DNA of 64,000 nucleotides from JALZAH01 sp051000755 (lineage in GTDB: Bacteria; Actinomycetota; Acidimicrobiia; Acidimicrobiales; Palsa-688): positions 23,724 through 87,723 of the forward strand of contig JBPCNZ010000154.1 of assembly GCA_051000755.1 (NCBI GenBank). Direction: 5' to 3'. The notes beneath the pieces were generated by a model. That model made no database searches, was not told the origin of the DNA, and saw only the letters and a list, made by a program, of their open reading frames with translations. A program made the translations under genes and the position numbers. Each line of letters starts with the position of its first letter. Position 1 is the first letter of the stretch. Positions 1-8,237 of the stretch are shown here, one piece after another.

Positions 1-827
1 CGGCGGGTCCGGTTGATGAGCAGCCGGGTGAGGATCCAGGCCAGCACGAACAGCCCCCCGTAGAGGAGGGCGGGGGGATAGGCCTGGTGGTTTCCCCCGG
101 TGAGGTTCTGCGGAGCCCGGGGCGCCACATTGGCCGCGGACGTGGTCGCGGCCACCGGCAGACCGACGAGCTTGCCCACGACGATCAGGCGGGAGGTGGC
201 GCTGAAGCGGGGGTTGCAGGTGGTGAGGGTGAGGCGGGCGTCAGGGGTGGGGTTGAGCACGCCGACGTCATCGGGGCTCACCACCGTTGACCCCGTGACC
301 TGATAGCGGAACTGCGTGCCGCCCCGGGCGGTGATGTCGATGTCGTCACCGGGCGATAGCTCGTTGAGCCGGAAGAACGGCGCGCCGTAGGTGGTGCGGT
401 GCCCGGCGATGGCGGCATTGCCGTTCTGGCCTGGCAGCACGGTTTGGGAATAGTGGCCCGGTCCGTTGACCAGGTCGTTCTCGGCGATCCCCTCGACCAC
501 GTAGGTATCGACCCCGATCTTGGGGATGACCAGATGATCTATGGCACCACCGCTCGGCGCGCTCGGGCCCGCCCCCCCGAGGGTCGGCGCATCGGCGGAG
601 ACGGGGCCGGCCGGGGCGGCCAGGAAGTTGGTCTTCAGGCGACTCTGGTTGTGGGCCTCGGTCAGGTTCGTCCCCAGGAGCTGGTAGGCCACGAACGCCA
701 AGATGATCACGCCGGCCGTGATGAGCCCCAACCCCAGCTCCCGGACACCCCGGCGCACGGGCCCGAGCCTGAGCTGCTCGCCGCTGAACTCAGACTGGGC
801 CGGGACCCGCCCCGTCTGCGCCGTCAT
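1..827 (-). CDS. Class E sortase (3' end cut by window edge)
   Basis: Membrane transpeptidase that attaches secreted proteins to the cell wall or links pilins. The visible 275 codons start with ATG at 827. They show an N-terminal membrane segment (about residues 33-50), a linker, then the sortase barrel: catalytic His in AGHRTTYGAPF (His143), catalytic Cys in TLTTCNP (Cys204) and the following Arg in SATSRLIVVG. A second hydrophobic segment near the C-terminus (ALLYGGLFVLAWIL) is typical of the actinobacterial class E architecture. The stop codon lies outside the window. No substrate with a sorting signal is recognisable among the neighbours. The family call is firm; the substrate is unknown. 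Confidence 0.9.
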   Translation of the reverse strand, partial: MTAQTGRVPAQSEFSGEQLRLGPVRRGVRELGLGLITAGVIILAFVAYQLLGTNLTEAHNQSRLKTNFLAAPAGPVSADAPTLGGAGPSAPSGGAIDHLVIPKIGVDTYVVEGIAENDLVNGPGHYSQTVLPGQNGNAAIAGHRTTYGAPFFRLNELSPGDDIDITARGGTQFRYQVTGSTVVSPDDVGVLNPTPDARLTLTTCNPRFSATSRLIVVGKLVGLPVAATTSAANVAPRAPQNLTGGNHQAYPPALLYGGLFVLAWILTRLLINRTR

Positions 828-930
828 CGAGGCCAGCGTAGTCCCCGCACCAGGCACGGCCCCAGCGAGGGTCAGAGGTCGGCTCCGCGGCCAGGTGGGA
901 AGTGGCGCCCGAGCCTGGCAAACTGGCCCC

Positions 931-1392
931 GTGCCCGTGCTCCTGATCCGCCACGCCCATGCGGGGGCACGCAAGGAGTGGGCGGGCGACGACCTGCTCC
1001 GCCCCCTGTCGGGGAAGGGCCGGCGCCAGGCCGGGGCCCTGGTGACGACGCTCGGGCCGTGGGCTGTGCAACGCGTCCTCGCCAGCCCCTTTGAGCGGTG
1101 CCTGCAGACCGTGGCCCCGTTGGCTTCGGAGCTCGGCCTCGCCGTCGAGACCTGTCCGGCCCTGGCCGAGGGAGAGGGGAGCAAGGCCCTGAAGCTGGTG
1201 CGTTCCCTCGTCGACGACAAGGTGGCGCTGTGCACCCACGGCGACGTCATACCCGACGTGCTGGTGCCGCTGGCTGACGAGGATCGCATCGATCTCGGCC
1301 CCCGACCGCGCCAGGCCAAGGGGTCGGTGTGGATCCTCGAGGCCACCGCCGGGCGGTTCACGAGGGCCACCTACCTGCCGCCCGGCGGCTGA
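931..1392 (+). CDS. SixA-like histidine phosphatase family protein
   Basis: A 153-residue protein of the histidine phosphatase superfamily. It begins VPVLLIRHAHAG, so the RHG-type motif with the phospho-accepting His is right at the N-terminus, which decides for the GTG at 931 over in-frame starts further upstream. The second catalytic His is in CTHGDVIPDVL. Short length and the RHAxAG motif resemble SixA phosphohistidine phosphatases, but actinobacterial members are often of unknown substrate. It is followed after 16 nt by an Rrf2 regulator on the same strand. Family assignment is good; dephosphorylation of phosphohistidine is inferred. Confidence 0.8.
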   Translation: MPVLLIRHAHAGARKEWAGDDLLRPLSGKGRRQAGALVTTLGPWAVQRVLASPFERCLQTVAPLASELGLAVETCPALAEGEGSKALKLVRSLVDDKVALCTHGDVIPDVLVPLADEDRIDLGPRPRQAKGSVWILEATAGRFTRATYLPPGG

Positions 1393-1408
1393 GAGCCCGG
1401 TCCCGGCC

Positions 1409-1864
1409 GTGCAGATCTCCGCCAAGGCGGACTACGCGGTACGAGCCTTGGTCGAACTGGGCAGCCACGAGGAAGGTCCGCTCAGGGGTGAGCAGCTGGC
1501 CCAGCGCCAGGGCTTGCCGCCCAAGTTCCTCGAGGCCATCCTCTCCCAGTTGCGCAACCACGGCCTGCTGGTCTCGAGGCGGGGAGTGGAGGGCGGGTAT
1601 TGGCTGGCCCGTCCGGCCGACCAGATCACGGTGGCCCAGGTCGTCCGGGCCACCGACGGCCCGCTGGCCAGCGTGCGGGGCCAACGACCCGAGGATGTCA
1701 GCTACGAGGGGGCAGCCCACGGGTTGGCCGAGGTGTGGATCGCCCTGCGGGCCAGTCTACGTTCCGTGCTCGAGGAGGTCACGGTGGCCGATCTGATCGC
1801 CGGGGCCCTGCCTGCCTCCGTGGCGTCCCTGCTGGACGACCCGGACGCCCGTCGAACCCGCTGA
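1409..1864 (+). CDS. Rrf2-family transcriptional regulator without cluster cysteines
   Basis: A 151-residue winged-helix regulator. The N-terminus (QISAKADYAVRALVEL) and the recognition-helix/wing region (LPPKFLEAILSQLRNHGLLVSRRGVEGGYWLARP) are typical of Rrf2/IscR proteins. The three cysteines that bind an Fe-S cluster in IscR and NsrR are absent, because the protein contains no cysteine. It is therefore unlikely to sense through an iron-sulfur cluster. The GTG start at 1409 gives the canonical beginning. It may be cotranscribed with the phosphatase upstream and the transporter downstream (45-nt gap). Target genes are unknown. Confidence 0.85.
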   Translation: MQISAKADYAVRALVELGSHEEGPLRGEQLAQRQGLPPKFLEAILSQLRNHGLLVSRRGVEGGYWLARPADQITVAQVVRATDGPLASVRGQRPEDVSYEGAAHGLAEVWIALRASLRSVLEEVTVADLIAGALPASVASLLDDPDARRTR

Positions 1865-1909
1865 GAGCCCCAGTCGCCAGCGCCGAAAGGCTCTAGCCTG
1901 AGCGGTGCC

Positions 1910-3442
1910 ATGGACGCGACCCGACCGACCACCCCTGTTCGGGGGAGGATCTGGCCGATCGTCACCTACCCGTTGCGGTTGGGGCCGAGTCGTCCGGAGC
2001 GCCCGTCCGGTCCCTTCACCCGACTGGTCATCGTCCAGGTCCTGTCCACGGCCGCTGACGTGTGGGTGACGGTCGCCCTGGCCGGGTCCGTCTTCGTCAG
2101 CGTGTCGTTGCACGCGGCGCGCGGCAAGACGGCACTCGGCCTGATCTGCACCGTTCTCCCCTTCCTGGTCGTCGGCCCTTTCGTGGGTCCGGCGATCGAG
2201 CGGGTGCGGGGTGGCCGCAGGGCGATCATGGCCGCGTCGTCGGTGGGCCGGCTGGTGGCCTGCGGTTTCATGGCCGCGGTCATCCACAGCCTGTGGTTGT
2301 TCCCGGCGGGGTTCGCCTTCCTGGTGTGCTCGAAGACCTACCTGGTGGCCAAGGCGTCCCTCGTGCCCAGCGCCGTCGAGCGCGACGAGGAACTGGTGGA
2401 GGCCAACTCCAAGCTGGCCATCGGATCCTCCGTCGCCACCTCCCTGGCCGGCGCGGCCGGCGCGGGCACCTACAAGGTGTTCGGGTCGCCGACGGTGCTG
2501 CACCTGAACATGGTGACGTTGGCCGTCTGCGCGGTCCTGGTCATGCGTCTTCGGCCGTCCCGCAACGACCGTCTCCCGCAGTGGCCGTGGTCGACGACGT
2601 GGGCGACCACCGCCCCCTGGATCTCCCCTACGACGGAGGGCACCGCCCCCGCTGCGGCCGGCGCCACCGGGGCACGGGTTCGGGCCCGTCGGGCCCGCGG
2701 CAACGGCTCGCGGGGCCTGCCCCCCGGTGGTCTGCTCCTGGCCGGTGTGGCCATGACCGCCATGCGGGCCGTGGCCGGGCTGATGACGTTGCTCGTCATC
2801 TTCGCCTTCCGCCGAGACGGAGCGGCCCTCGTCTGGTACGGGCTGGCCGGGGTGGCCACGGTCGCCGGCACCCTCGGGGGCGCCACCCTGGCTCCGTTCG
2901 TGCGGGACCGCGTCGCCGAGGAGCGCATCGTCCCTGCCGCCGCCTTCGTCATCGGCGGCGCCGCCGTCGCCGTCACCCAGTTGCGGGTGGAGCACCGTTG
3001 GCCCGCCGCCGTCGTCCTGGCCGTGGCGGTGGGGGTGGCCGCCAGCGTGGCCAAGATGGCCTTCGACGCCATCGTGCAGCGCGACCCGCCCGAGGTGGCC
3101 CGCAGCCGGCTGTTCGCCCGTTCCGAGGCGGTGTTCCAGCTCGGCTGGGTCCTGGCCGCTCTCGCCCCCGTCCTCATCACCATGTCCCTCACGGCAGGTT
3201 TCGTGACCGTCGCGGCGCTGAGCCTCGGTGCCGGGATGATCTTCGTCATCGGCTGGCACAAGGCCCGGGCCGGCACCCTGCCGGGCTGGTGGCCGGTCGG
3301 GGCGGTGGCGTCGACCCCAGCCGGGACCTCGCAGCCCGGCAGCCGGGATCAGACCGACGCCCATCCTCCCTCCGCCATCAGCGGCCCGGTCGGCACTGGC
3401 CCCGACCCGACCCGGGTCTACCCCCATCCCGGACCGTCGTGA
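1910..3442 (+). CDS. MFS transporter
   Basis: A 510-residue polytopic membrane protein with roughly a dozen hydrophobic segments, a basic loop ERVRGGRRAIMAASS after the second or third segment as in major facilitator proteins, and a long hydrophilic central loop around residues 225-270 rich in Ala, Thr and Arg. The extended Pro/Thr/Ser C-terminal tail looks cytoplasmic and disordered. The last base pairs overlap the start of the downstream phosphoesterase by 4 nt (GTGA), so the two are probably translated together. The substrate cannot be read from the sequence. Confidence 0.8.
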   Translation: MDATRPTTPVRGRIWPIVTYPLRLGPSRPERPSGPFTRLVIVQVLSTAADVWVTVALAGSVFVSVSLHAARGKTALGLICTVLPFLVVGPFVGPAIERVRGGRRAIMAASSVGRLVACGFMAAVIHSLWLFPAGFAFLVCSKTYLVAKASLVPSAVERDEELVEANSKLAIGSSVATSLAGAAGAGTYKVFGSPTVLHLNMVTLAVCAVLVMRLRPSRNDRLPQWPWSTTWATTAPWISPTTEGTAPAAAGATGARVRARRARGNGSRGLPPGGLLLAGVAMTAMRAVAGLMTLLVIFAFRRDGAALVWYGLAGVATVAGTLGGATLAPFVRDRVAEERIVPAAAFVIGGAAVAVTQLRVEHRWPAAVVLAVAVGVAASVAKMAFDAIVQRDPPEVARSRLFARSEAVFQLGWVLAALAPVLITMSLTAGFVTVAALSLGAGMIFVIGWHKARAGTLPGWWPVGAVASTPAGTSQPGSRDQTDAHPPSAISGPVGTGPDPTRVYPHPGPS

Positions 3443-3978
3443 ACGCCGTCCTGCGGGTGGTGGTTCTGGCCGACACCCACCTCGGCGGCGCCGTCGGGAG
3501 TCGCCGGATCCGGCGGTGGCTGCCCGCCCTGGCCGAGAGCGTCCTGGCCGGCTGCGACGCCGTGCTCCACGCCGGCGATGTGGTCGACAAGCCCACCCTC
3601 GAACGCATCGCCGACACCGCCGCCGCCGGAGGGGTCCGGCCTCCAGTGTACGCCGTCCTCGGCAACAACGACACGGATCTGGCCGGAACCCTGCCGCCCG
3701 TGCGCCACGTGGACCTCGGGGGGGTACGGGTCGCCATGATCCACGACAGTGGGCCGACCAGAGGGCGGGCCGGGCGCCTCCGGCGGCGATTCCCCGACGC
3801 CCAGTTGGTGGTGTTCGGCCATAGCCACGCCCCCCTCGATGACGAGGGGCTCGACGGTCAGCGTCTCTTCAACCCGGGTTCACCGACCCAGCGGCGGGCC
3901 CAGCCCCGCCATACCCTCGGCGAGCTCCATCTCGGTAGGGGAGCGATCGTAGGCCACCGGATCATCGCCCTCGACTGA
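3439..3978 (+). CDS. Metallophosphoesterase, YfcE/MJ0936 type
   Basis: A 179-residue calcineurin-like phosphoesterase. Metal-binding motifs appear in the usual order: LADTHLG (D-x-H) near the N-terminus, HAGDVVD (GD), LGNNDTD (GNND in place of GNHD), MIHDSG and FGHSHAPL. The GNND variant and the short length are typical of the YfcE/MJ0936 group of small dinuclear-metal phosphodiesterases. The GTG start at 3439 overlaps the transporter's stop by 4 nt. The physiological substrate is unknown. Confidence 0.87.
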   Translation: MNAVLRVVVLADTHLGGAVGSRRIRRWLPALAESVLAGCDAVLHAGDVVDKPTLERIADTAAAGGVRPPVYAVLGNNDTDLAGTLPPVRHVDLGGVRVAMIHDSGPTRGRAGRLRRRFPDAQLVVFGHSHAPLDDEGLDGQRLFNPGSPTQRRAQPRHTLGELHLGRGAIVGHRIIALD

Positions 3979-3996
3979 GGGCGCCGGTCTGCTCGC

Positions 3997-5187
3997 TCAG
4001 TCCCCGGCGGGCAGGTCGATGCGAGCCAACCACAGACCGGGCGCATCGAGCTCGGCCGGTGTGGGCAGCTCCTGCTCACTCCTCCACAGGCGGCCCAAGG
4101 CGTCCTCCCCGGCTCGCTCCACCACGCCTGTGACGAAGGTGTGTCCCCGCTCGTAGTCGCCGGCGTCGAGGGTCACGCCGAACAGCTGTCCGAGGATCTT
4201 GTCGCCACCGTGCTCCTCCAACCGGCGCCGATGGAGGGCCTCGGTGAGCTGGGGGTAACTGCCGATCAGCCGGCGTCCGACCGTATCCATCATGTGGTCG
4301 GCGTACCCGGCGATGGCCACCAACAGGGCCCGCAACGGGACCTGGAGGCGCCGCTGCTCGTCGGTCTGCATCTCACCCAGAAGGGTGGAGGGGTCGGAGA
4401 AGGTGGACTGCAGGGCGGCCATGTCCGTCGGGTCGAACCCGGCCAGGCGCTCCTCGAGAGCATGCGGATCGGGTTGCCAGGCTCCGACGTAGGCGTCGAT
4501 CAGATCGTCGAGCTTGGACCGCACGTGGGGACGGGAGAGAATCACATGGTTGATCACCTCGCGGAGGCAGACCCACAGGCGGACATCGTCGGCGTCGAGG
4601 CTCCATTCCTGGGCGAAGGCGTCCATGGTGACCGGGATCATGAGCAGTTCGTCGGCCTGCGGTCTGGGCATCGGCAGCTCGTATTGGCCCATGGCACGCG
4701 TCGAGAGCTGGCCCACCATCGAACCGGCCTGCATCCCCAGGAGGAGGGGGCCGAGCATCTGGGGCAGGTTCGAGAACAGCTGGGCCATCGGGTTGGAGGC
4801 GTCTTCCGGGCCCGTTTCGTCCGGGCCGGACGGGGTGGCATCGGCCATGGCCCCGGCCAGGCGTTCGAATCGCGGCTTCCAGGCCTCGAGGGTCCGCAAG
4901 GCCCAGTCGCTGCGTCCTGCGGCTCGCACCGACAGCACCTTTCCGGTCGACGACGTCAACCCGGTGGCCTCGGTGACATGAAGCTCCGCCACCCTGAGCA
5001 GCTCCTCGAGTCGCACCCTCGACGACGGCTCGGGATTGGCCTCAGGAGCGCCGCCTGTCGCCGTCCAGGTCGCCAGTTGGCGGGCGATCTCCCAGTTGAC
5101 CGGGCCCTGGGTCGTCAACATCCGGGCCAGGTTCCGCATCACATCTTCAAACGGCCCACCCGCGCCGAACGGCCCCATCTCACTCAT
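3997..5187 (-). CDS. DUF2342-like zincin family protein with degraded zinc motif
   Basis: A 396-residue soluble protein resembling the actinobacterial zinc-dependent metalloprotease/'F420 biosynthesis-associated' family (DUF2342). Recognisable parts are the N-terminal NWEIARQLA region, the LPQMLGPLLLGMQAGSMVGQLS glycine-rich segment and the helix that normally carries HExxH. Here that helix reads WVCLREVINHVI, so the first His and the third ligand are replaced by Arg and Asn. If the alignment is right, the classical zinc site is lost. It converges with the phosphoesterase gene and starts divergently from the SDR gene. Family call moderately firm; activity doubtful. Confidence 0.7.
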   Translation of the reverse strand: MSEMGPFGAGGPFEDVMRNLARMLTTQGPVNWEIARQLATWTATGGAPEANPEPSSRVRLEELLRVAELHVTEATGLTSSTGKVLSVRAAGRSDWALRTLEAWKPRFERLAGAMADATPSGPDETGPEDASNPMAQLFSNLPQMLGPLLLGMQAGSMVGQLSTRAMGQYELPMPRPQADELLMIPVTMDAFAQEWSLDADDVRLWVCLREVINHVILSRPHVRSKLDDLIDAYVGAWQPDPHALEERLAGFDPTDMAALQSTFSDPSTLLGEMQTDEQRRLQVPLRALLVAIAGYADHMMDTVGRRLIGSYPQLTEALHRRRLEEHGGDKILGQLFGVTLDAGDYERGHTFVTGVVERAGEDALGRLWRSEQELPTPAELDAPGLWLARIDLPAGD

Positions 5188-5271
5188 GGCCTCAACCTGC
5201 CTCGCCCGTCGCCACGTGGCGTCCGGCTGGTCCGTTCGCCGTCGACGTGCTCATTAAGGCATGGTAGAGCG

Positions 5272-6402
5272 GTGAGCAGCGTTGTCGTCACCGGACTGGC
5301 CGGATCGCTCGGCCAGCGCGTGGCCGGCCTGCTGGCCGCCCACCCCCAGGTGACAACCCTGGTCGGTATCGACATCGAGCCTTTGCCGGCCCCGGCCCCC
5401 GACGTGGTCGAGGTGGTGGCGGACCTCGAAGGCGACCCGGAGCCGCTCCGGCGGGCCATGGCGGGCGCTTCCGCGTTGCTGCACCTGGCCTGGCGGACAC
5501 CGGATGCCCTGCACCACACCAAGGACGACGAGGTCGCAGCGTGGAGCACCAACCTGGCGTCGCTTCGCCAGGTCCTCGACATCGCCGCCGAGGTGGGTGT
5601 GGAGACGGTCGTCCACCTGTCCAGTGGGACGGTCTACGGGGCGTGGCCGGACAATCCCGTGCCGCTCAGCGAGGATGCCGCCCTGCGTCCGAACCCCGAG
5701 TTTTCCTTCGCGGTCAGCAAGGCGGAGGCGGAACGAACGGTGGCGGCGTGGGCCGAGGCTCACCCGGCCGTCGCCGTCGCCGTCCTGAGGCCGACGGTGA
5801 CCCTCGGTACCCCGGTCCGGCCCCTGTATCAGGCTCTGGGCGGCACCCGCTCCCCCCGGGGCGACGACGGCGGCAGGCCGGTGCAGTTCGTCCACGTCGA
5901 CGATCTGGCCTCGGCGGTGGTGCTGGCCTGGCAGGATCGGCTGCGCGGCGTCTACAACGTGGCCCCCGACCGAGGGGTGGGCGAGGACACGGCCCGGGCC
6001 CTGGCCGGCGGCGTGGCCAAGGTGGCGCTCCCCAGCCAGGTGGCCCATGCCGTGGCCGCCTGGAGCTGGAACCTGTGGCGCCTCGGTTCTCCGCGCGAGG
6101 CGCAGGCGTACGTTCGATGGCCGTGGGTGATCGCCCCGGACCGGCTGCTGGGCGCCGGGTGGGTCCCTCAGCACACCAGCGAGGAGGCTCTGGTCGCGAC
6201 CGACGAGCGGGCCCATTGGGACGATCTGCCCCCAGGCCGGCGCCAGAACCTGACGGTGTTGGCCGCGGCCGGTGGCGTGCTGGCCGTGGCCGGCTCGGCC
6301 GCCGCCATCCTGGTCGGACGGTCACGTCGGGCCAAGACCACCCAGAGCCTGGTGTGGCGCATCGGCCTCAGCGCCGAGAGGGGCCGTCGCCGATGGCGCT
6401 GA
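5272..6402 (+). CDS. NAD-dependent epimerase/dehydratase (extended SDR) with C-terminal membrane segment
   Basis: A 376-residue extended short-chain dehydrogenase. The nucleotide-binding motif is VTGLAGSLGQ at the N-terminus, which decides for the GTG at 5272. The strand after SSGTVYG is followed by FAVSK where the family has YxxxK, so the catalytic Tyr is a Phe while the Lys remains. Residues 325-345 (VLAAAGGVLAVAGSAAAILVG) form a single membrane segment followed by a basic tail, tethering the domain to the membrane. Such proteins act on sugar nucleotides, steroids or flavonoids; the substrate is not readable here. The Tyr loss may mean altered or no redox activity. Confidence 0.78.
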   Translation: MSSVVVTGLAGSLGQRVAGLLAAHPQVTTLVGIDIEPLPAPAPDVVEVVADLEGDPEPLRRAMAGASALLHLAWRTPDALHHTKDDEVAAWSTNLASLRQVLDIAAEVGVETVVHLSSGTVYGAWPDNPVPLSEDAALRPNPEFSFAVSKAEAERTVAAWAEAHPAVAVAVLRPTVTLGTPVRPLYQALGGTRSPRGDDGGRPVQFVHVDDLASAVVLAWQDRLRGVYNVAPDRGVGEDTARALAGGVAKVALPSQVAHAVAAWSWNLWRLGSPREAQAYVRWPWVIAPDRLLGAGWVPQHTSEEALVATDERAHWDDLPPGRRQNLTVLAAAGGVLAVAGSAAAILVGRSRRAKTTQSLVWRIGLSAERGRRRWR

Positions 6403-6405
6403 GCT

Positions 6406-7680
6406 TTAGCTCAGATCGACGTCGCCCGGCGTTTCCGCCAGGGTGGCGGTCGCGGTCGCCGGCTGTCCTTTGTGCAGGTAGGAGACGGTTGCTCGGTAGC
6501 CGGGGTCGGAGTCGGCAATCAACTGGGTCAGAGCGCCCGTGGATTGCACGAGGTGCCCGTCGAAGGCCGTGATGATGTCGCTGGGGGCCATCCCGGCCTG
6601 CTGAGCCGGGCTCCCCGGGGTGACCTCGGTGATCTGGGCCCCGCCTGGAAGCTGCATCTGGTGGGCGGTCGCCGTCGACAGGTCTGCGGTGTTGACCGTA
6701 CCGAGCCACGGGTGGGTGACCCGCTGGCCGGCCAGCATCTGGCGGGCCACATGCTCGGCGGTGTCCATGGGGACGACGAAGGCCTGGCCGTTCGAGCCGG
6801 CGTCCGGCGAGTTGACGTGCGCCTCGATGCCGAACACGGCGCCCTGAGGATCGGCCAGGGCGCCGCCGGCGTTGCCGTCTGCGGCGGTCGAGGTGTCGAT
6901 CCCGATCAGACCCTCCATGGTGGAGGCGTCACCCACATTGATGGCCTGGTCGAGCGAGCTGATCGATCCAGCCACCACAGGGGCGCCCGTGAGACCAGAA
7001 TTGCGGGCTCCAACGCCGAGGACCGGTTCCGCCACCTGCACCGCGCTCTCGTAGCTGAAGGTGGGGAAGATGCGCGACCCCCCGGGTACGGACACGAGTC
7101 CAAGTCCCGTCTTGCGGTCAATGCCGACGACGTGGGCGTACTGCGATTCGCTGTCGTTGAAGGTCACCTGGACGCGGCCGTCGCCGATCAGGCTGGCCGA
7201 GGTGAGGATGTACGACCGATCCCCCACGGCGGTGTAGAGGACGCCCGAGCCGGTCTGATTGCCACTCGAGCCGGTCGTGGTGATCGAGACCACCGACGGG
7301 GCGATGGAGTCGGCTACGGCCGGCCAGTTGGGGCTGGAAGGGCCCGACGAGGAGGCAGACATCGACGTCGGCGTCATCATCCTCGTCACCGACTGCAGGA
7401 CGGTGGTGTGCTTGTCGAAGCGGCCCGCCACCACACCCACGCCGGATGCGATGATGGCTCCGACCACGCCGGCGACGACGGCCACCGACCAGATCCTCGT
7501 GGTGGACGACCGAGCGAAGCGAGACGCCGATGGGTGTGGGCTCGACGGGTGCGGACGTGACCAAGCGGCGGCGGTGCCGATCTCCGAAGGATGCCGCCAC
7601 AGCCGATCGTCAGGTGCGATCCATGGCAAAAGAGGCCCCTCGTCTTCAGGGGCGTCGTCCGCTTCCACGTCGCTCGACAC
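6406..7680 (-). CDS. HtrA-like membrane protein with PDZ domain, catalytic triad lost
   Basis: A 424-residue actinobacterial HtrA (S1C) relative. The cytosolic N-terminus carries the PWxxPDDRLWRHPSE signature, followed by one membrane segment (about residues 62-86), a chymotrypsin-fold domain (about 120-310) and a PDZ domain (VTPGSPAQQAGMAPSDIITAFDG). All three catalytic positions are changed: TSAS instead of TSAH (Ser163), TGLGL instead of TDLAL (Gly192) and GNAGG instead of GNSGG (Ala271). It is thus a probable pseudoprotease that may bind peptides or act as a scaffold. GTG 7680 is chosen because the acidic N-terminus then starts as in relatives; ATG 7707 is also open. Confidence 0.85.
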   Translation of the reverse strand: MSSDVEADDAPEDEGPLLPWIAPDDRLWRHPSEIGTAAAWSRPHPSSPHPSASRFARSSTTRIWSVAVVAGVVGAIIASGVGVVAGRFDKHTTVLQSVTRMMTPTSMSASSSGPSSPNWPAVADSIAPSVVSITTTGSSGNQTGSGVLYTAVGDRSYILTSASLIGDGRVQVTFNDSESQYAHVVGIDRKTGLGLVSVPGGSRIFPTFSYESAVQVAEPVLGVGARNSGLTGAPVVAGSISSLDQAINVGDASTMEGLIGIDTSTAADGNAGGALADPQGAVFGIEAHVNSPDAGSNGQAFVVPMDTAEHVARQMLAGQRVTHPWLGTVNTADLSTATAHQMQLPGGAQITEVTPGSPAQQAGMAPSDIITAFDGHLVQSTGALTQLIADSDPGYRATVSYLHKGQPATATATLAETPGDVDLS

Positions 7681-7772
7681 TATCGCCGCCCATCGAAGGG
7701 CTGGCATCGCGGCCTCGGGCGGCCTGGGGCCAAGTCGTCACACGAGGACGCCGGGCGCCTTAGCATGAGGGC

Positions 7773-8237
7773 GTGCCCGAATCCGCTGACCCTATGGACT
7801 GGGTGGGTCTCAGCAGCGGGCCCCTCGCGCCCGAGGAAGCGTTGGCCTGGGTCCGGCGCCGCGACTGCGGAGCTTCGGTCATCTTCTCAGGAAGCGTCCG
7901 CGACCATTCCGAGGGGCGTCCGGCGGTCTCCCAGTTGGAGTACGAGGCCTATACCGAGCAGGTGGAGGGCCGCCTCGCAGAGCTGGCCGCCGCGGCCCGG
8001 AGGCAGTGGCCGGCACTGGGTCGCATCGTCTTGAGGCACCGGGTCGGCGTCCTTTCCATCGAGGACACCACGGTGGTGGTCGCCGTATCCGCACCGCATC
8101 GCGACGAGGCCTTCGTGGCGGCGCGGTGGTGCATCGACACCTTGAAGTCGACGATCCCGGTGTGGAAGCGGGAGGTGTGGTCGGGTGGGGAGGACTGGGG
8201 CCTCGACGCCCATCCGGTCACGGAGGTGAGCTCGTGA
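7773..8237 (+). CDS. moaE: Molybdopterin synthase catalytic subunit MoaE
   Basis: A 154-residue MoaE. With thiocarboxylated MoaD it inserts two sulfurs into cPMP to make molybdopterin. Conserved blocks are VIFSGSVRDH, LEYEAY, the dimer/active-site strand VLRHRVGVLSIEDTTVVVAVSAPHRDEAF and the catalytic Lys region IDTLKSTIPVWKREVW. A GTG start at 7773 fits the family's beginning. No MoaD is adjacent; moeA and moaA lie 18-20 kb downstream near the molybdoenzyme operon that would consume the cofactor. Its 3' end overlaps the next membrane protein by 4 nt. Confidence 0.93.
   Translation: MPESADPMDWVGLSSGPLAPEEALAWVRRRDCGASVIFSGSVRDHSEGRPAVSQLEYEAYTEQVEGRLAELAAAARRQWPALGRIVLRHRVGVLSIEDTTVVVAVSAPHRDEAFVAARWCIDTLKSTIPVWKREVWSGGEDWGLDAHPVTEVSS

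Noticed and set aside
1757..3427. Long minus-strand open frame opposite the MFS transporter
   Set aside because: Low-complexity Gly/Arg/His-rich product, typical antisense shadow in high-GC DNA; the plus strand has a clear membrane protein.
4141..5271. Upstream extension of the SDR gene
   Set aside because: Open frame only because it is antisense to the zincin-like gene; the nucleotide-binding motif starts at 5272.
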